Numbered from the stretch's first letter, positions 34,797 to 45,547 are shown. The stretch is DNA of 64,000 nucleotides from Lentzea terrae (GCF_003265345.1 NZ_QFWW01000038.1:62001-126000), one strand, 5' to 3'. Numbers and translations are program-made. Notes: generated by a model from the sequence alone, not told the origin.

Positions 34797-34892
34797 CTCC
34801 GTGCCGGGCACCCAGGCGTTCGGTGCGCTCGGCCGTCGCTTCCCGGTGGTCAGTTCCACCCTCGGCACGCCAGTCGCTTTCGACGTGCCGAG
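34797..34892 (-). ncRNA. ZTP riboswitch (pfl motif) upstream of glyA
   Basis: Read on the minus strand it has the family landmarks in order: a stem CTCGGCACG/CGTGCCGAG enclosing GACTGGCG, then GGTGGAACTGACCACCGGGA, a variable linker, and GCCTGGGTGCCCGG. These are the conserved parts of the pfl/ZTP aptamer, which senses ZTP when folate is short and often precedes glyA. The 3' pseudoknot stem ends next to the GGAG ribosome site of glyA, so control is probably at translation. It starts one base after the flavohemoglobin stop. Confidence 0.85.
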
Positions 34893-34893
34893 C

Positions 34894-36069
34894 TTAGTCC
34901 AGCGTGAACGGGTCGTACTTGATCCGATCGAGCGGCGTTCCGGCGACCAGCATGCGGGACACGGTGGACCTGATCATGGCCGGGCTGCCGCAGACCAGGA
35001 CGTCGCGGTCTTCCCACGCGCCGTAGCGGGTGACCACGTCGGCCAGGGTGCCCTGCTCGACACCGCGGACGCCGGGGTCCGACTCGAGCACCGGCACGAC
35101 CGTGAGCCACGGGTTCGTGGTCGCGATGCGCTGCAGGTTGTCGAGGTCGTAGAGGTCCTCGCGGGTGCGGCCGCCGTAGAACAGGTGCACGCGGGGGTTG
35201 TCGCCCCACTGCGCCATCTCGTCGATGATCGCGTGCATCGGTGCCACGCCGGTGCCGCCGGCGACCATCAGGACGTCCGACCCGGCCGTGCGGTCGACCG
35301 ACAGACGTCCCATGGGCGGTCCGATGCGCCACGTGTCACCGGCCTGGGTGTGGCCGACCACCGAGCGTGACACCCAGCCGCCGTCCACGGACCGGATGTG
35401 GAACTCGATGACGCCGTCCTCGCGCGGGGCGTTCGCCGGCGAGTAGTACCGCCACAGGCGCTTGCGCTGCGGCGTCTCCACGCTGACGTACTGACCGGAC
35501 TTGTAGTTGACCGGGTGGTCGGGCTGCAGCCGCACGACGGCCAGGTCCCACGAGACGCGCTGGTGCTCCAGCACGGTGGCGTGCCAGTAGGCGGGTCCGT
35601 TGTCGGCGTCGGCGGCCTCCTGCATGGCCCGCGCCATCAACGTGTACGCCTCTGCCCACGCCATCTCGACCTTCGGCGTCCACGCAGCGCCCGCGAACTT
35701 CTTCACCGCGGACAGCAGCGCCGTACCGACAGCCTCGTAGTGGACGTTGATGACACCGAACTTGCGGTGGTCGCGGCCCAGCTGGCGGAGGAAGGGGATG
35801 AGGTCGTCCGGGCGGTCGACCATCTGCACGACGTGCACGAGGGCGCGCAGCAGGCGGCTCCGCTGCACCTCCATGTTCGCGGGGAACATCTCGCGTGTGG
35901 CAGGCGAGAGCGAGAAGAGCATGCCGTAGAAGAACTTCGCCACTTCTTCGGCGTGCGGCTCCACCACCGCGAAGCTCTCCCGGATCATCCGCACCATCGC
36001 GGTGACGCCAGGCGGGGGTTCACGGTGTGGCGGGGTAGGGATCGGGCTCAGCACAGCGTTCGCAGTCAT
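34894..36069 (-). CDS. Flavohemoglobin-like globin/FAD reductase, type II-like
   Basis: This 391-residue protein joins a globin (about residues 20-150), a FAD domain (about 160-260) and a NAD domain. EEVAKFFYGMLFSLSP has the B10 Tyr, and GRDHRKFGVINVHYEA should hold the proximal His. RYYSPANAPREDG is an FAD-binding RxYS motif, and LMVAGGTGVAPMHAII and VLVCGSPAMIRSTV bind NAD(P)H. The classic enzyme turns NO into nitrate with O2; type II forms such as Rv0385 have another electron-transfer role. It precedes glyA on the same strand, divided by the riboswitch. Confidence 0.87.
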   Translation of the reverse strand: MTANAVLSPIPTPPHREPPPGVTAMVRMIRESFAVVEPHAEEVAKFFYGMLFSLSPATREMFPANMEVQRSRLLRALVHVVQMVDRPDDLIPFLRQLGRDHRKFGVINVHYEAVGTALLSAVKKFAGAAWTPKVEMAWAEAYTLMARAMQEAADADNGPAYWHATVLEHQRVSWDLAVVRLQPDHPVNYKSGQYVSVETPQRKRLWRYYSPANAPREDGVIEFHIRSVDGGWVSRSVVGHTQAGDTWRIGPPMGRLSVDRTAGSDVLMVAGGTGVAPMHAIIDEMAQWGDNPRVHLFYGGRTREDLYDLDNLQRIATTNPWLTVVPVLESDPGVRGVEQGTLADVVTRYGAWEDRDVLVCGSPAMIRSTVSRMLVAGTPLDRIKYDPFTLD

Positions 36070-36243
36070 GGTCCGCGCGCAGTCTCCACGTTCTCATTGG
36101 CGCCAGCAAGGCGCAGCAGTCCTCGTCAAGCATCCGTCCCCCGACAGGGTGGACAGTAACCCCTGATTGGTGGGTTTGACTCCTTGATGCCACCTTCGAG
36201 CGAAGTCTGATCACTCTCCGTCAGTTGTTGTTACCGCAACAGT
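36070..36243. other. Divergent promoter region, no gene seen
   Basis: This 174-bp gap separates the flavohemoglobin and PPOX genes. A short repeat TGTTGTTACCGCAACA near 36224-36239 stands just before the plus-strand gene. I see no NsrR or other clear NO-sensor site. Confidence 0.35.
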
Positions 36244-36915
36244 GTGAATCCGACGGCCCGTCTGTACCGTGTTGCGCGCTTGCGTGGAACTGTGTGGCGG
36301 GTGTCCCCGCCTGACTTGACTGAAACCACCTCACTCGACCGTGTGGAGCAACCCGGCTCACGAGGTGAGCACTTCCTCCAATGTGCCCTGGAGACGTCCG
36401 ATCGCGCCACACGCTTCTACGACGACCAGGTCCTGGACCACCTGAACCCCGCGATGGCCGAGTTCGTCGGCCGGATGGAGATGGCCTTCATCTCGACCGC
36501 TGATGCCGACGGGGAGTGCGACTCGACCCTGCGGGCCGGGCCGGCGGGGTTCATCCAGGTGATCGACTCCCGGACCGTCGCGTACCCCGAGTACCGCGGC
36601 AACGGCGTGATGGCCTCGCTGGGCAACATCATGGAGAACCCGCACGTCGGGATGCTCATGGTGGACTTCACCCACGACTTGATCGGGCTGCACGTGAACG
36701 GGCGGGCGCGGATCGCGCCGCGCGAGGAGGTCCCCACCGAGGACAAGAAGGTGGAGCGGTGGGTGGTGGTCGAGGTGCAGGAGGCCTACATCCACTGCCG
36801 CAAGCACATCCCGCGGATGATGCCGGTCGACCGCGTGCGCGACTGGGGCACGGATGACGTGAAGCGGAAGGGCGGCGACTACTTCGGGGTCAAGGCGGGC
36901 AAGACCGCCGACTGA
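36244..36915 (+). CDS. Pyridoxamine 5'-phosphate oxidase-fold flavoprotein
   Basis: This protein of up to 223 residues has a split beta-barrel (about residues 70-190). EMAFISTADADGECDSTLRA and GFIQVIDSRTVAYPEYRGNG form the FMN-binding strands, with NPHVGMLMVDF following. The group covers PPOX-like enzymes that reduce small molecules with FMN or F420. The precise reaction is unknown. The start is uncertain: GTG 36244 gives 223 residues; GTG 36301, reading MSPPDLTETTS, is closer to what related proteins show. It is divergent from flavohemoglobin. A strong hairpin ends it. Confidence 0.78.
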   Translation: MNPTARLYRVARLRGTVWRVSPPDLTETTSLDRVEQPGSRGEHFLQCALETSDRATRFYDDQVLDHLNPAMAEFVGRMEMAFISTADADGECDSTLRAGPAGFIQVIDSRTVAYPEYRGNGVMASLGNIMENPHVGMLMVDFTHDLIGLHVNGRARIAPREEVPTEDKKVERWVVVEVQEAYIHCRKHIPRMMPVDRVRDWGTDDVKRKGGDYFGVKAGKTAD

Positions 36916-36933
36916 CCTGCGTCGTTGCTTCGG

Positions 36934-36970
36934 GAGGGGCTGCCTGGCGAACGTTGCCCGGCAGCCCCTC
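36934..36970 (+). terminator. Intrinsic terminator after the PPOX gene
   Basis: GAGGGGCTGCC (36934-36944) pairs with GGCAGCCCCTC (36960-36970), followed by TCTTCG. Confidence 0.8.
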
Positions 36971-37038
36971 TCTTCGTGCGCTGCCGTCGCTCTAGTGGCC
37001 GGCGCGACCCTGGATGTGACCCATCAGCCATCCCGAAT

Positions 37039-37087
37039 TAGTTGGCCTAGCTAACTATCTCCAGATATAGTTGCGTAGCATCAACTA
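37039..37087. promoter_or_regulatory. Pair of AT-rich palindromes before the DHA2 exporter
   Basis: Two elements with TAGTT and AACTA ends lie at 37039-37057 and 37068-37087, about 30 bp centre to centre. They look like operator sites of a TetR or MarR regulator. No such gene is adjacent. Confidence 0.55.
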
Positions 37088-37105
37088 ACTACTGGAGGTG
37101 TGGGC

Positions 37106-38764
37106 TTGAACCGGCCCTCGTCGCATCGGGAGATCCTCGAAGCGCTGTCCGGCATCTGGGTGGCGCTGCTCGTCGCAATCCTCAGCTCCACCATCGTCTC
37201 GAACGCACTCCCGACGATCCTGGCCGAGCTCAAGGGCACCCAGACCCAGTACACCTGGGTCATCACGTCGATGCTCCTGGCGAGCACGGCCAGCACGCCG
37301 CTGTGGGGCAAGCTCGCGGACCTGTTCGACAAGAAGAAGCTGCTGCAGACGAGCATCGTGATCTTCGTGGTCGGCTCGGTGCTGTCCGGGCTGAGTCAGA
37401 ACATGGAGCAGCTCATCGCGTTCCGGGTGGTCCAGGGCCTGGGCATGGGCGGCGTGCAGGCGCTCGGCCAGGTCGTGGTCGGCGCGTTGCTCAGCCCGCG
37501 TGAACGCGGCCGCTACAGCGGTTACACCGGCATGGTGATCTCGGCGGGCACCGTGGGCGGGCCGCTGGTCGGCGGGTTCCTCGTCGACTGGCCCGGCTGG
37601 CGCTGGTGCTTCTTCGTTTGTGTGCCGCTGGCGCTCGTGGCGCTGGCCGTGCTGCACAAGACGCTGCACCTGCCGACCACGAAGCAGCACGTGAAGATCG
37701 ACTACCTCGGCGCCACGCTCATCACGGGCGGCGTGAGCCTCGTCCTCATGTGGGTGTCGTTCGCCGGCAAGGACTTCGCGTGGTTCTCGAAGCAAAGCGC
37801 GCTGTTCGCGGGCGGGGCTGTCCTCGCGATCGTCACCGCGTACTTCGTCGAGCGGCGGGCCAGCAGCCCGGTCATCCCGCTGCACCTGTTCAAGAACCGC
37901 ACGGTCGTGCTGGCCATGCTCGGTGGCATCGCGGTCGGTACGGCGATGTTCGGCGCGTCGGTGTTCATGGGGCAGTACTTCCAGATCGCGCGCGGGTTCT
38001 CGCCCACGAAGGCCGGGCTGCTCACGGTGCCGTTGGTGTTGGGCCTGAGCATTTCAAGCACGGTCAGCGGGCAGCTCATCGCCAGGAGCGGCAAGTGGAA
38101 GAGCTACCTGGTGTGGGGCGCCTTCTCGCTGGTCATCGGGCTGGCGTTGCTCGGGACGATCGACCACGACACGAACCTGACGCTGATGGGCGCGTATCTG
38201 CTGCTCGTCGGGGTCGGCGTGGGGCTGACCATGCAGAACCTCGTGCTGGCCGTGCAGAACGGCGTGGGCATGGCGGATCTGGGTGCGGCGAGTTCCACGG
38301 CCACGTTCCTGCGGTCGCTGGGAGGGACGGCCGGCGTCTCGGTGCTGGGTGCGGTGCTGGCGGCGCACGTGAGCACGAAGACGCTCGACCGCGGCTCCCT
38401 CTCCCCAGTCGTGCGGAACTCCTACGGCGATGCGATGGGCGAACTGTTCCTCATCGCCGCTGGTCTCGCGGTCTTCACGGTGATCGCGGTGTTGCTGATC
38501 AAGGAGCAGCCGCTGCGGGACTCCGTGGATGTCACCCCAACGGCTTCTGGTGCACAGACGGTCGCCACTGAACTTGATTCACCTGTGGATACTGAACAGC
38601 GGATTGTGGACAACCTGGCCCCCGCTGTGGACAAGCTGTTGGTACGAACGAGTGATGGTGATCAAGCGGTCGCGGCACGTTCGGCTGCGCTGCGTTCAAC
38701 GCAGAACTCGTTGCCCTCGGGGTCGCGCATGGTGACCCAGCCGGTGCCGTCCGGCCTGCGCTGA
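37106..38764 (+). CDS. MFS exporter of the DHA2 (14-helix, EmrB/QacA) class
   Basis: This protein has 552 residues and 14 likely helices. ILSSTIVSNALPTILAEL and the STPLWGKLADLFDKKKLLQTS loop are MFS motif A. QLIAFRVVQGLGMGGVQALG is motif B, and AGTVGGPLVGGFLVDWPGWR is motif C of antiporters. It should expel drugs or metabolites using protons. TTG 37106 is chosen because GGAGG lies seven bases before it; GTG 37100 would be one base from the SD. The last 34 codons run through the convergent glyoxalase-like gene and look out of character, so its own stop may have been lost. Confidence 0.87.
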   Translation: MNRPSSHREILEALSGIWVALLVAILSSTIVSNALPTILAELKGTQTQYTWVITSMLLASTASTPLWGKLADLFDKKKLLQTSIVIFVVGSVLSGLSQNMEQLIAFRVVQGLGMGGVQALGQVVVGALLSPRERGRYSGYTGMVISAGTVGGPLVGGFLVDWPGWRWCFFVCVPLALVALAVLHKTLHLPTTKQHVKIDYLGATLITGGVSLVLMWVSFAGKDFAWFSKQSALFAGGAVLAIVTAYFVERRASSPVIPLHLFKNRTVVLAMLGGIAVGTAMFGASVFMGQYFQIARGFSPTKAGLLTVPLVLGLSISSTVSGQLIARSGKWKSYLVWGAFSLVIGLALLGTIDHDTNLTLMGAYLLLVGVGVGLTMQNLVLAVQNGVGMADLGAASSTATFLRSLGGTAGVSVLGAVLAAHVSTKTLDRGSLSPVVRNSYGDAMGELFLIAAGLAVFTVIAVLLIKEQPLRDSVDVTPTASGAQTVATELDSPVDTEQRIVDNLAPAVDKLLVRTSDGDQAVAARSAALRSTQNSLPSGSRMVTQPVPSGLR

Positions 38765-39045
38765 TCGTCGAAGATCGTCGCGCCGATGCCGAGCAGGCGC
38801 TCGACCTCCTCGTCGCGGGTGGCGTCGGTCGGCTGCAGGTCGACGTGCAGGCGGTTCTTGATCTCCTTGCCCTCCGGCACGTTGATGAAGAGGTAGCGGA
38901 TGCCGCTCGGCAGTTGGATCAGGCACTCCGGGTCGCCGGGGTTGTCCTCCGGGTCCAGCGGCAGGCCGAGCACCTGGCCCCACCACGAGGCGATCGTGTA
39001 CGAGTCACGTGCGTCAACGGTGACGTTGTGGATGATCGAGGTCAT
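38662..39045 (-). CDS. VOC-superfamily (glyoxalase-like) protein
   Basis: This 127-residue protein starts MTSIIHNVTVDARDSYTIAS. The paired beta-alpha-beta units of the VOC fold are clear, with DLQPTDATRDEEVERLLGIG and WVTMRDPEGNEFCVERS at the C-terminus. This is the common DUF-like glyoxalase/bleomycin-resistance type in Actinobacteria; metal use and substrate are unknown. It overlaps the convergent exporter gene by 103 bases. Since FCVERS is the normal family end, this gene looks complete and the exporter extended. Confidence 0.85.
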   Translation of the reverse strand: MTSIIHNVTVDARDSYTIASWWGQVLGLPLDPEDNPGDPECLIQLPSGIRYLFINVPEGKEIKNRLHVDLQPTDATRDEEVERLLGIGATIFDDQRRPDGTGWVTMRDPEGNEFCVERSAAERAATA

Positions 39046-39106
39046 GGGACCGATCTTCGCCTAGCCTGGGGGAACCGCCGCCCGGATTTCGGGAAAGGGC
39101 GCGTCC

Positions 39107-40465
39107 ATGAGGCTGTTGGTTCCAGCCGCACTCTTCGCTTGCCTGTTCGTTCCGGGCACCGCAACGGCAGCACCGTGCACGACAGTGGCCACGGATGCGG
39201 CGCTGGCCGAGGCGATCACCAAACCCAAAACGTGTGTTGTGGTCGAGGACGGCACGTATGCGCCGGTCACGATCAGCGCGGACGAGGTGCACCTGAAGGC
39301 GCGCAAGCGTTTGGGCGCCGGGTTCACCACCGGGACCGTGATCGTCACGGGCTCGGGCGTCACCGTCGAGGGCTTCACGTTCACCGGCAGCGCGAACCTC
39401 CGGCTCGTCGACACGGTCGGCTCGCGGATCACCCGCAGCCTGTTCCGGTCGTCGGCCGCCGAGTTCGTGCAGGTCCACGGGCAGCGGGGCGATCGCAACC
39501 GGGTCGACCACAACGAGATGGGACCCAAGGCGCAGCAAGGGCACATGATCCAGATCGGCGCACGGCCGTTCACACCGACGAACACCCTCGTCGACCACAA
39601 CTACCTGCACGACCTCGCATCAGGTGTGCAGGGTGGCGAGGCGTTGCGCGTCGGCGGGTTCGGGCCGTCCGGCGACTACTTCCACGCGCACACGGTGTTC
39701 GAGTACAACCTGCTGGTCCGGCTGTCCGGTGACGCCGAGGTGCTGTCGCTGAAGAGCTCGGCGAACACCTTCCGCTACAACACCGTCCGCGAGTCCGCCG
39801 GGGAGATCAACATCCGGGCCGGGCAGGCCAACGTCATCCACGGCAACTTCGTCTTCGCCGACGGGCTCAAGGCCGCGCACGGCATCCGGCTGAGCGAGGA
39901 CGACCACGTCATCACCGACAACTACGTCGAGACGCTGGAGGACGCGTTCCTGATGTTCGCGGGCGACGAGAAGCCCGGGAACCCACCGCCAGGTGTGCCG
40001 CCGTCGGGTCCGTTCACCGGACACGCGCAGGTGCGCAAGGCGGTCGTCACGGGCAACTCGTTCATCGCGACGGCCGGCCGGGGCGTCGACTTCGGTGGCG
40101 GGGTGAAGCCGCCGGAGGACCTGACGTTCGCGAACAACCTGGTCAGCGCGGTCGGCGGCCTCGGTGTCGGCAACGCGGCCACTGTCAGCAGGCCTGTTCA
40201 CGGTGGCAACCTGGTGTGGTCGCCGCAGCCAGGAGTCTCCGGGCCGGGCTTCCTGCTGGCCGATCCGGCGCTGGTGCGCGGGTCGCACGGGCTGCTCGCA
40301 CCGACGAAGGCGGCACTCAGGGCCGGTGTGCGCGGCTACGGCAAGTTCGACGTGCTCGGACGCAACCGCTTGTCCCCGCCGGACGTTGGGGCTGTGGAGG
40401 CGTCGAGCTGGTCACGGCCCGTGCGCAAACCGTTGACCATCAGTGATGTGGGCCCGTTCTCATAG
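39107..40465 (+). CDS. Secreted right-handed beta-helix protein, PL6-like (alginate/chondroitin lyase-type)
   Basis: This 452-residue protein has a signal peptide ending TATAAPCTT (about residue 22). Then parallel beta-helix coils repeat, such as GVTVEGFTFTGSANLRLVD, NRVDHNEMGPKAQQGHMIQI, NTLVDHNYLHDLASGVQGGE and NTFRYNTVRESAGEINIRAG. RHG-like placement of His, Arg and Lys matches the chondroitinase B/PL6 family, which cuts uronic-acid polysaccharides. The catalytic Lys/Arg cannot be confirmed by eye. It should act outside the cell. It is flanked by an exporter and clpB and has no partner enzymes. Confidence 0.82.
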   Translation: MRLLVPAALFACLFVPGTATAAPCTTVATDAALAEAITKPKTCVVVEDGTYAPVTISADEVHLKARKRLGAGFTTGTVIVTGSGVTVEGFTFTGSANLRLVDTVGSRITRSLFRSSAAEFVQVHGQRGDRNRVDHNEMGPKAQQGHMIQIGARPFTPTNTLVDHNYLHDLASGVQGGEALRVGGFGPSGDYFHAHTVFEYNLLVRLSGDAEVLSLKSSANTFRYNTVRESAGEINIRAGQANVIHGNFVFADGLKAAHGIRLSEDDHVITDNYVETLEDAFLMFAGDEKPGNPPPGVPPSGPFTGHAQVRKAVVTGNSFIATAGRGVDFGGGVKPPEDLTFANNLVSAVGGLGVGNAATVSRPVHGGNLVWSPQPGVSGPGFLLADPALVRGSHGLLAPTKAALRAGVRGYGKFDVLGRNRLSPPDVGAVEASSWSRPVRKPLTISDVGPFS

Positions 40466-40485
40466 TTGAGCGGAACACGCTCAAC
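40465..40485. promoter_or_regulatory. Perfect HspR box (HAIR) before clpB
   Basis: GTTGAGC-N7-GCTCAAC is a perfect inverted repeat with seven-base arms (eight counting the flanking A and T) and fits the HAIR consensus. It lies 59 bases before clpB. Confidence 0.85.
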
Positions 40486-40543
40486 TTTTCTGACGTTGTG
40501 CGGAATGATGGTCCATGCTGGAGGCTGACCACGAGGTGGAGGA

Positions 40544-43129
<2,586 letters not shown>

Positions 43130-43153
43130 GCTCGGATCCCCCGCAGCGGCGGG

Positions 43154-43159
43154 TAAGTT
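43154..43159 (+). promoter_or_regulatory. -10 element for the gene at 43167 (leaderless)
   Basis: TAAGTT fits TANNNT and stands seven bases before GTG 43167. Confidence 0.4.
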
Positions 43160-43166
43160 GGCCGCT

Positions 43167-43565
43167 GTGGGGGATCTTCGCTATGTGCGCTACCAATCGG
43201 CAGAACCCAACGCCAACGGGCGCTTCCCCGGGATCTTCGGGCTGGTGAACGGCCTGCGCCGGCGCGGTCAGCTCACCGATGAGCAAGAAGCGTTCATGCG
43301 TGTCAACAACGCCTGGTACAACGCGGCCTACACCGACCCGTCGACGGTTGACGCGACTGTCTACGACCGGGAGGTCAACCCCGGCGCCCGCGCGTGGTTC
43401 AAGATCGAGGCGACGCACTTGTTCGACCGCCTGCCCGGTTATCTGGCGATTCTCGACGCTCACGGCGTGCCGTGGTGTCGGCTGGAATCCGACGACCCCG
43501 GCCGCGTCGTCTACGAGGACGCGGACCAGGTCGTCGTGGTGCCGCACTCACCAAGCAACGGGTAG
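43167..43565 (+). CDS. Hypothetical small cytosolic protein
   Basis: This 132-residue protein starts MGDLRYVRYQSAEPNANGRF. It contains FPGIFGLVNGLRRRGQLTDE and GVPWCRLESDDPGRVVYED, blocks that I have seen in uncharacterised actinobacterial proteins near clpB but cannot name. No signal peptide or helix is seen. It follows clpB by 37 bases but appears to have its own leaderless promoter. The end overlaps the convergent P450 gene by 18 bases. Confidence 0.6.
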   Translation: MGDLRYVRYQSAEPNANGRFPGIFGLVNGLRRRGQLTDEQEAFMRVNNAWYNAAYTDPSTVDATVYDREVNPGARAWFKIEATHLFDRLPGYLAILDAHGVPWCRLESDDPGRVVYEDADQVVVVPHSPSNG

Positions 43566-44711
43566 CGAGACCAACGCACGGACGTTGGTCTCCATCCGGT
43601 ACGTCAGCTCGGACTCGTCCACCGCGAGCCGCAGTCCGGGAAAGCGCTTCAGCACGGACGAAAGCGCGATCCGCAGCTCCAGCTTCGCGAGCTGCGCACC
43701 GAGGCAGTAGTGCGGCCCGAACCCCATCGCCAACGGCGCCGCGCCGTCGCGCCCGAGGTCCAGCCGGTCGGGATCCGGGAACACCTTCGGATCCCGGTTG
43801 GCCGCCGAGATGATCGGCAGCACCGCGTCGCCCTTCGCCAGCTGCACCCCGTCCAGCTCCACGGCCTCGGTGGTGACCCGAGGCAGCGTCGCCGCCATCA
43901 GCCGGGAGAACCGCAGCAGTTCGTCGACGGCCGTGTCGATCAACGCCGGCGAGTCGATCAGCCGCTGCATCTCCGCGGGGTGGCGCAGCAGGGTCAGCAG
44001 CGAGTTGCCCAGCTGGTTGACGGTCGTGTCGTGCCCGGCGGCCAGCAGCATCTGCAGGTTCGCCAGCAGTTCCGACGACGTCAGGTGCCCGCCCTCGTCG
44101 TGCGCCAGCACCAGAGCGGTGATCAGCTGGTCGTCCGGCCGGACGCGCTTCTCCTCGACCAGGTCGGCGAGGTAGCCCTGCATGTCGTTCTCGGCCTCGC
44201 GCAGCTCGTCCGGCGTGAGGCGAGCGGTCATCAGGCGGCCGGTCCAGCGGCGGATGTCCGGAGCGTCGGAGTAGGGCGCTCCGAGCAGCTCGCAGATCAC
44301 CATCGTGGGCAGCGGGACGAAGAGGCCGGCGACGAGGTCCGTGGGTTGGGCGTCCAGCAGGGAGTCGACGATCGACTGGATGCGCGGTTCCAGCAACGCG
44401 ACCATGCGCGGGCTGAACGCGGAGGCCACGAGTTTGCGGGTGCGGGCGTGTTTGCGTCCCTCCATCGAGGAGAGCACCAACGGGTTCGCGCCGGACGGCA
44501 CCGTGACCGGGCCACCAGGGCGGGTGGCCTCCTCGCGGCTGAAGCGCGGATCGGTCAGCACCTGTCTGCAGGCGGCGTAGGAAAGCGCCAGCCAGATCGG
44601 GATCGGTCCCATCGTGGCGGACACGACGGGACCACGTCTCAAGAGGAGTTCCTGGGCCTCCGGTTCGTGGTCCAGCGAACGCGGCGTGGTGAACGGGAAC
44701 GTGACGGACAT
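43548..44711 (-). CDS. Cytochrome P450 (bacterial class I)
   Basis: This 387-residue soluble P450 has the I-helix LLAAGHDTTVNQLGNSL, the ExxR helix DELLRFSR, and the heme loop MGFGPHYCLGAQLAKLE with its Cys ligand. The normally conserved Phe seven residues before the Cys is Met here, which is unusual. It needs a ferredoxin and a reductase, and none is encoded nearby. It could hydroxylate a fatty acid, terpene or natural product; the substrate is not readable. ATG 44711 gives the usual length; an upstream start at 44774 would add 21 residues. Confidence 0.88.
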   Translation of the reverse strand: MSVTFPFTTPRSLDHEPEAQELLLRRGPVVSATMGPIPIWLALSYAACRQVLTDPRFSREEATRPGGPVTVPSGANPLVLSSMEGRKHARTRKLVASAFSPRMVALLEPRIQSIVDSLLDAQPTDLVAGLFVPLPTMVICELLGAPYSDAPDIRRWTGRLMTARLTPDELREAENDMQGYLADLVEEKRVRPDDQLITALVLAHDEGGHLTSSELLANLQMLLAAGHDTTVNQLGNSLLTLLRHPAEMQRLIDSPALIDTAVDELLRFSRLMAATLPRVTTEAVELDGVQLAKGDAVLPIISAANRDPKVFPDPDRLDLGRDGAAPLAMGFGPHYCLGAQLAKLELRIALSSVLKRFPGLRLAVDESELTYRMETNVRALVSLPVAW

Positions 44712-44787
44712 GCCCTGAAGCACGTCGAATCGGCACGCCCAGTTCACGACGCGCGGAAGTGATCTTCGTTCCACGGGCCGGACCCAC

Positions 44788-44793
44788 TACGCT
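44788..44793 (+). promoter_or_regulatory. -10 element for the gene at 44800 (leaderless)
   Basis: TACGCT fits TANNNT and stands six bases before GTG 44800. Confidence 0.45.
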
Positions 44794-44799
44794 TCAGCT

Positions 44800-45531
44800 G
44801 TGGGCATACCGGCGTGGGTCTGGTTCACCGTCGCCGCGGTGGCGGGCGTGGCGGGGTTCGCCCTGCTCGCGACCGACCGGGCGCAACGAACCGCGCGTAA
44901 TCGTGAACGGCGCCGTTGGGCTGCCCTCCGTGGCTGGCAGTTCGAGGAGACAGACCACGTGCTGCCGACTCGCTGGGAAGCGGGAGCCATCGCGTACTAC
45001 GGCACGGGGCTCGCCCGTGACGTCGTCGCGGGCTCGACCTTCACGGCGGACGGGCGCAGGCAGGTCTACGTGCTCGACCACGAGACCAGCGGCAAGGTCA
45101 ACTCGGTGCTGGTCGGCGTGCGCTGCCGCAGGGCGTTGTCGGTGGTGATCGAGCTCTGGCTGTCGACCGTGCCGTTCCAGCGCGACAACGACAAGATGCC
45201 GATGCCGGACCTGCTCGGGCCGGTGGGGTCGCGGTACGCCTTCGTCACCGACGTGCCGGCCGCCCGCAAGATCATCACGCCGGACCTGATCGACGCCGCT
45301 GAAGAGATCGGTGGCGACGTCACGGTCGTCTGGATGGAGAACGACTGGGTGCTGGCCGCCGCGCCGCCGAACTCGTCGCCCGCGCGCCTGGAGCGGCTGC
45401 TGCGCGACATCGGTGAGCTGGCGGACGTCATCGACCCGTTCGACCCGGACCCCTCCGAGCGCGAGGAGCCGGTGGAGGACGACGAAGGTGGCGAGGTCTA
45501 CCGCCCGTCGTTCGGCCGGAAGCAGCCGTAG
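44800..45531 (+). CDS. Membrane-anchored protein of unknown function (Rv0383c-like position)
   Basis: This 243-residue protein has one N-terminal helix (VWFTVAAVAGVAGFALLAT, about residues 7-25) followed by a basic region RNRERRRW, so the rest is probably cytosolic. The middle holds WEAGAIAYYGTGLARDVVAG and VYVLDHETSGKVNSVLVGV, probably a beta-rich domain. The C-terminus is acidic (PFDPDPSEREEPVEDDEGG). In M. tuberculosis a secreted or membrane protein of unknown role (Rv0383c) lies between clpB and pyrE, and this gene has a similar place. Similarity to it was not tested. Confidence 0.6.
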   Translation: MGIPAWVWFTVAAVAGVAGFALLATDRAQRTARNRERRRWAALRGWQFEETDHVLPTRWEAGAIAYYGTGLARDVVAGSTFTADGRRQVYVLDHETSGKVNSVLVGVRCRRALSVVIELWLSTVPFQRDNDKMPMPDLLGPVGSRYAFVTDVPAARKIITPDLIDAAEEIGGDVTVVWMENDWVLAAAPPNSSPARLERLLRDIGELADVIDPFDPDPSEREEPVEDDEGGEVYRPSFGRKQP

Positions 45532-45547
45532 CCGTAACCAAAGTAGC

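Noticed and set aside
34930-36159. Antisense frames over the flavohemoglobin gene
   Set aside because: No domain is seen; the minus strand shows globin, FAD and NAD motifs in proper order.
43548-44711. A natural-product biosynthesis cluster around the P450
   Set aside because: No PKS, NRPS, terpene or RiPP enzyme is within reach; the neighbours are housekeeping genes.
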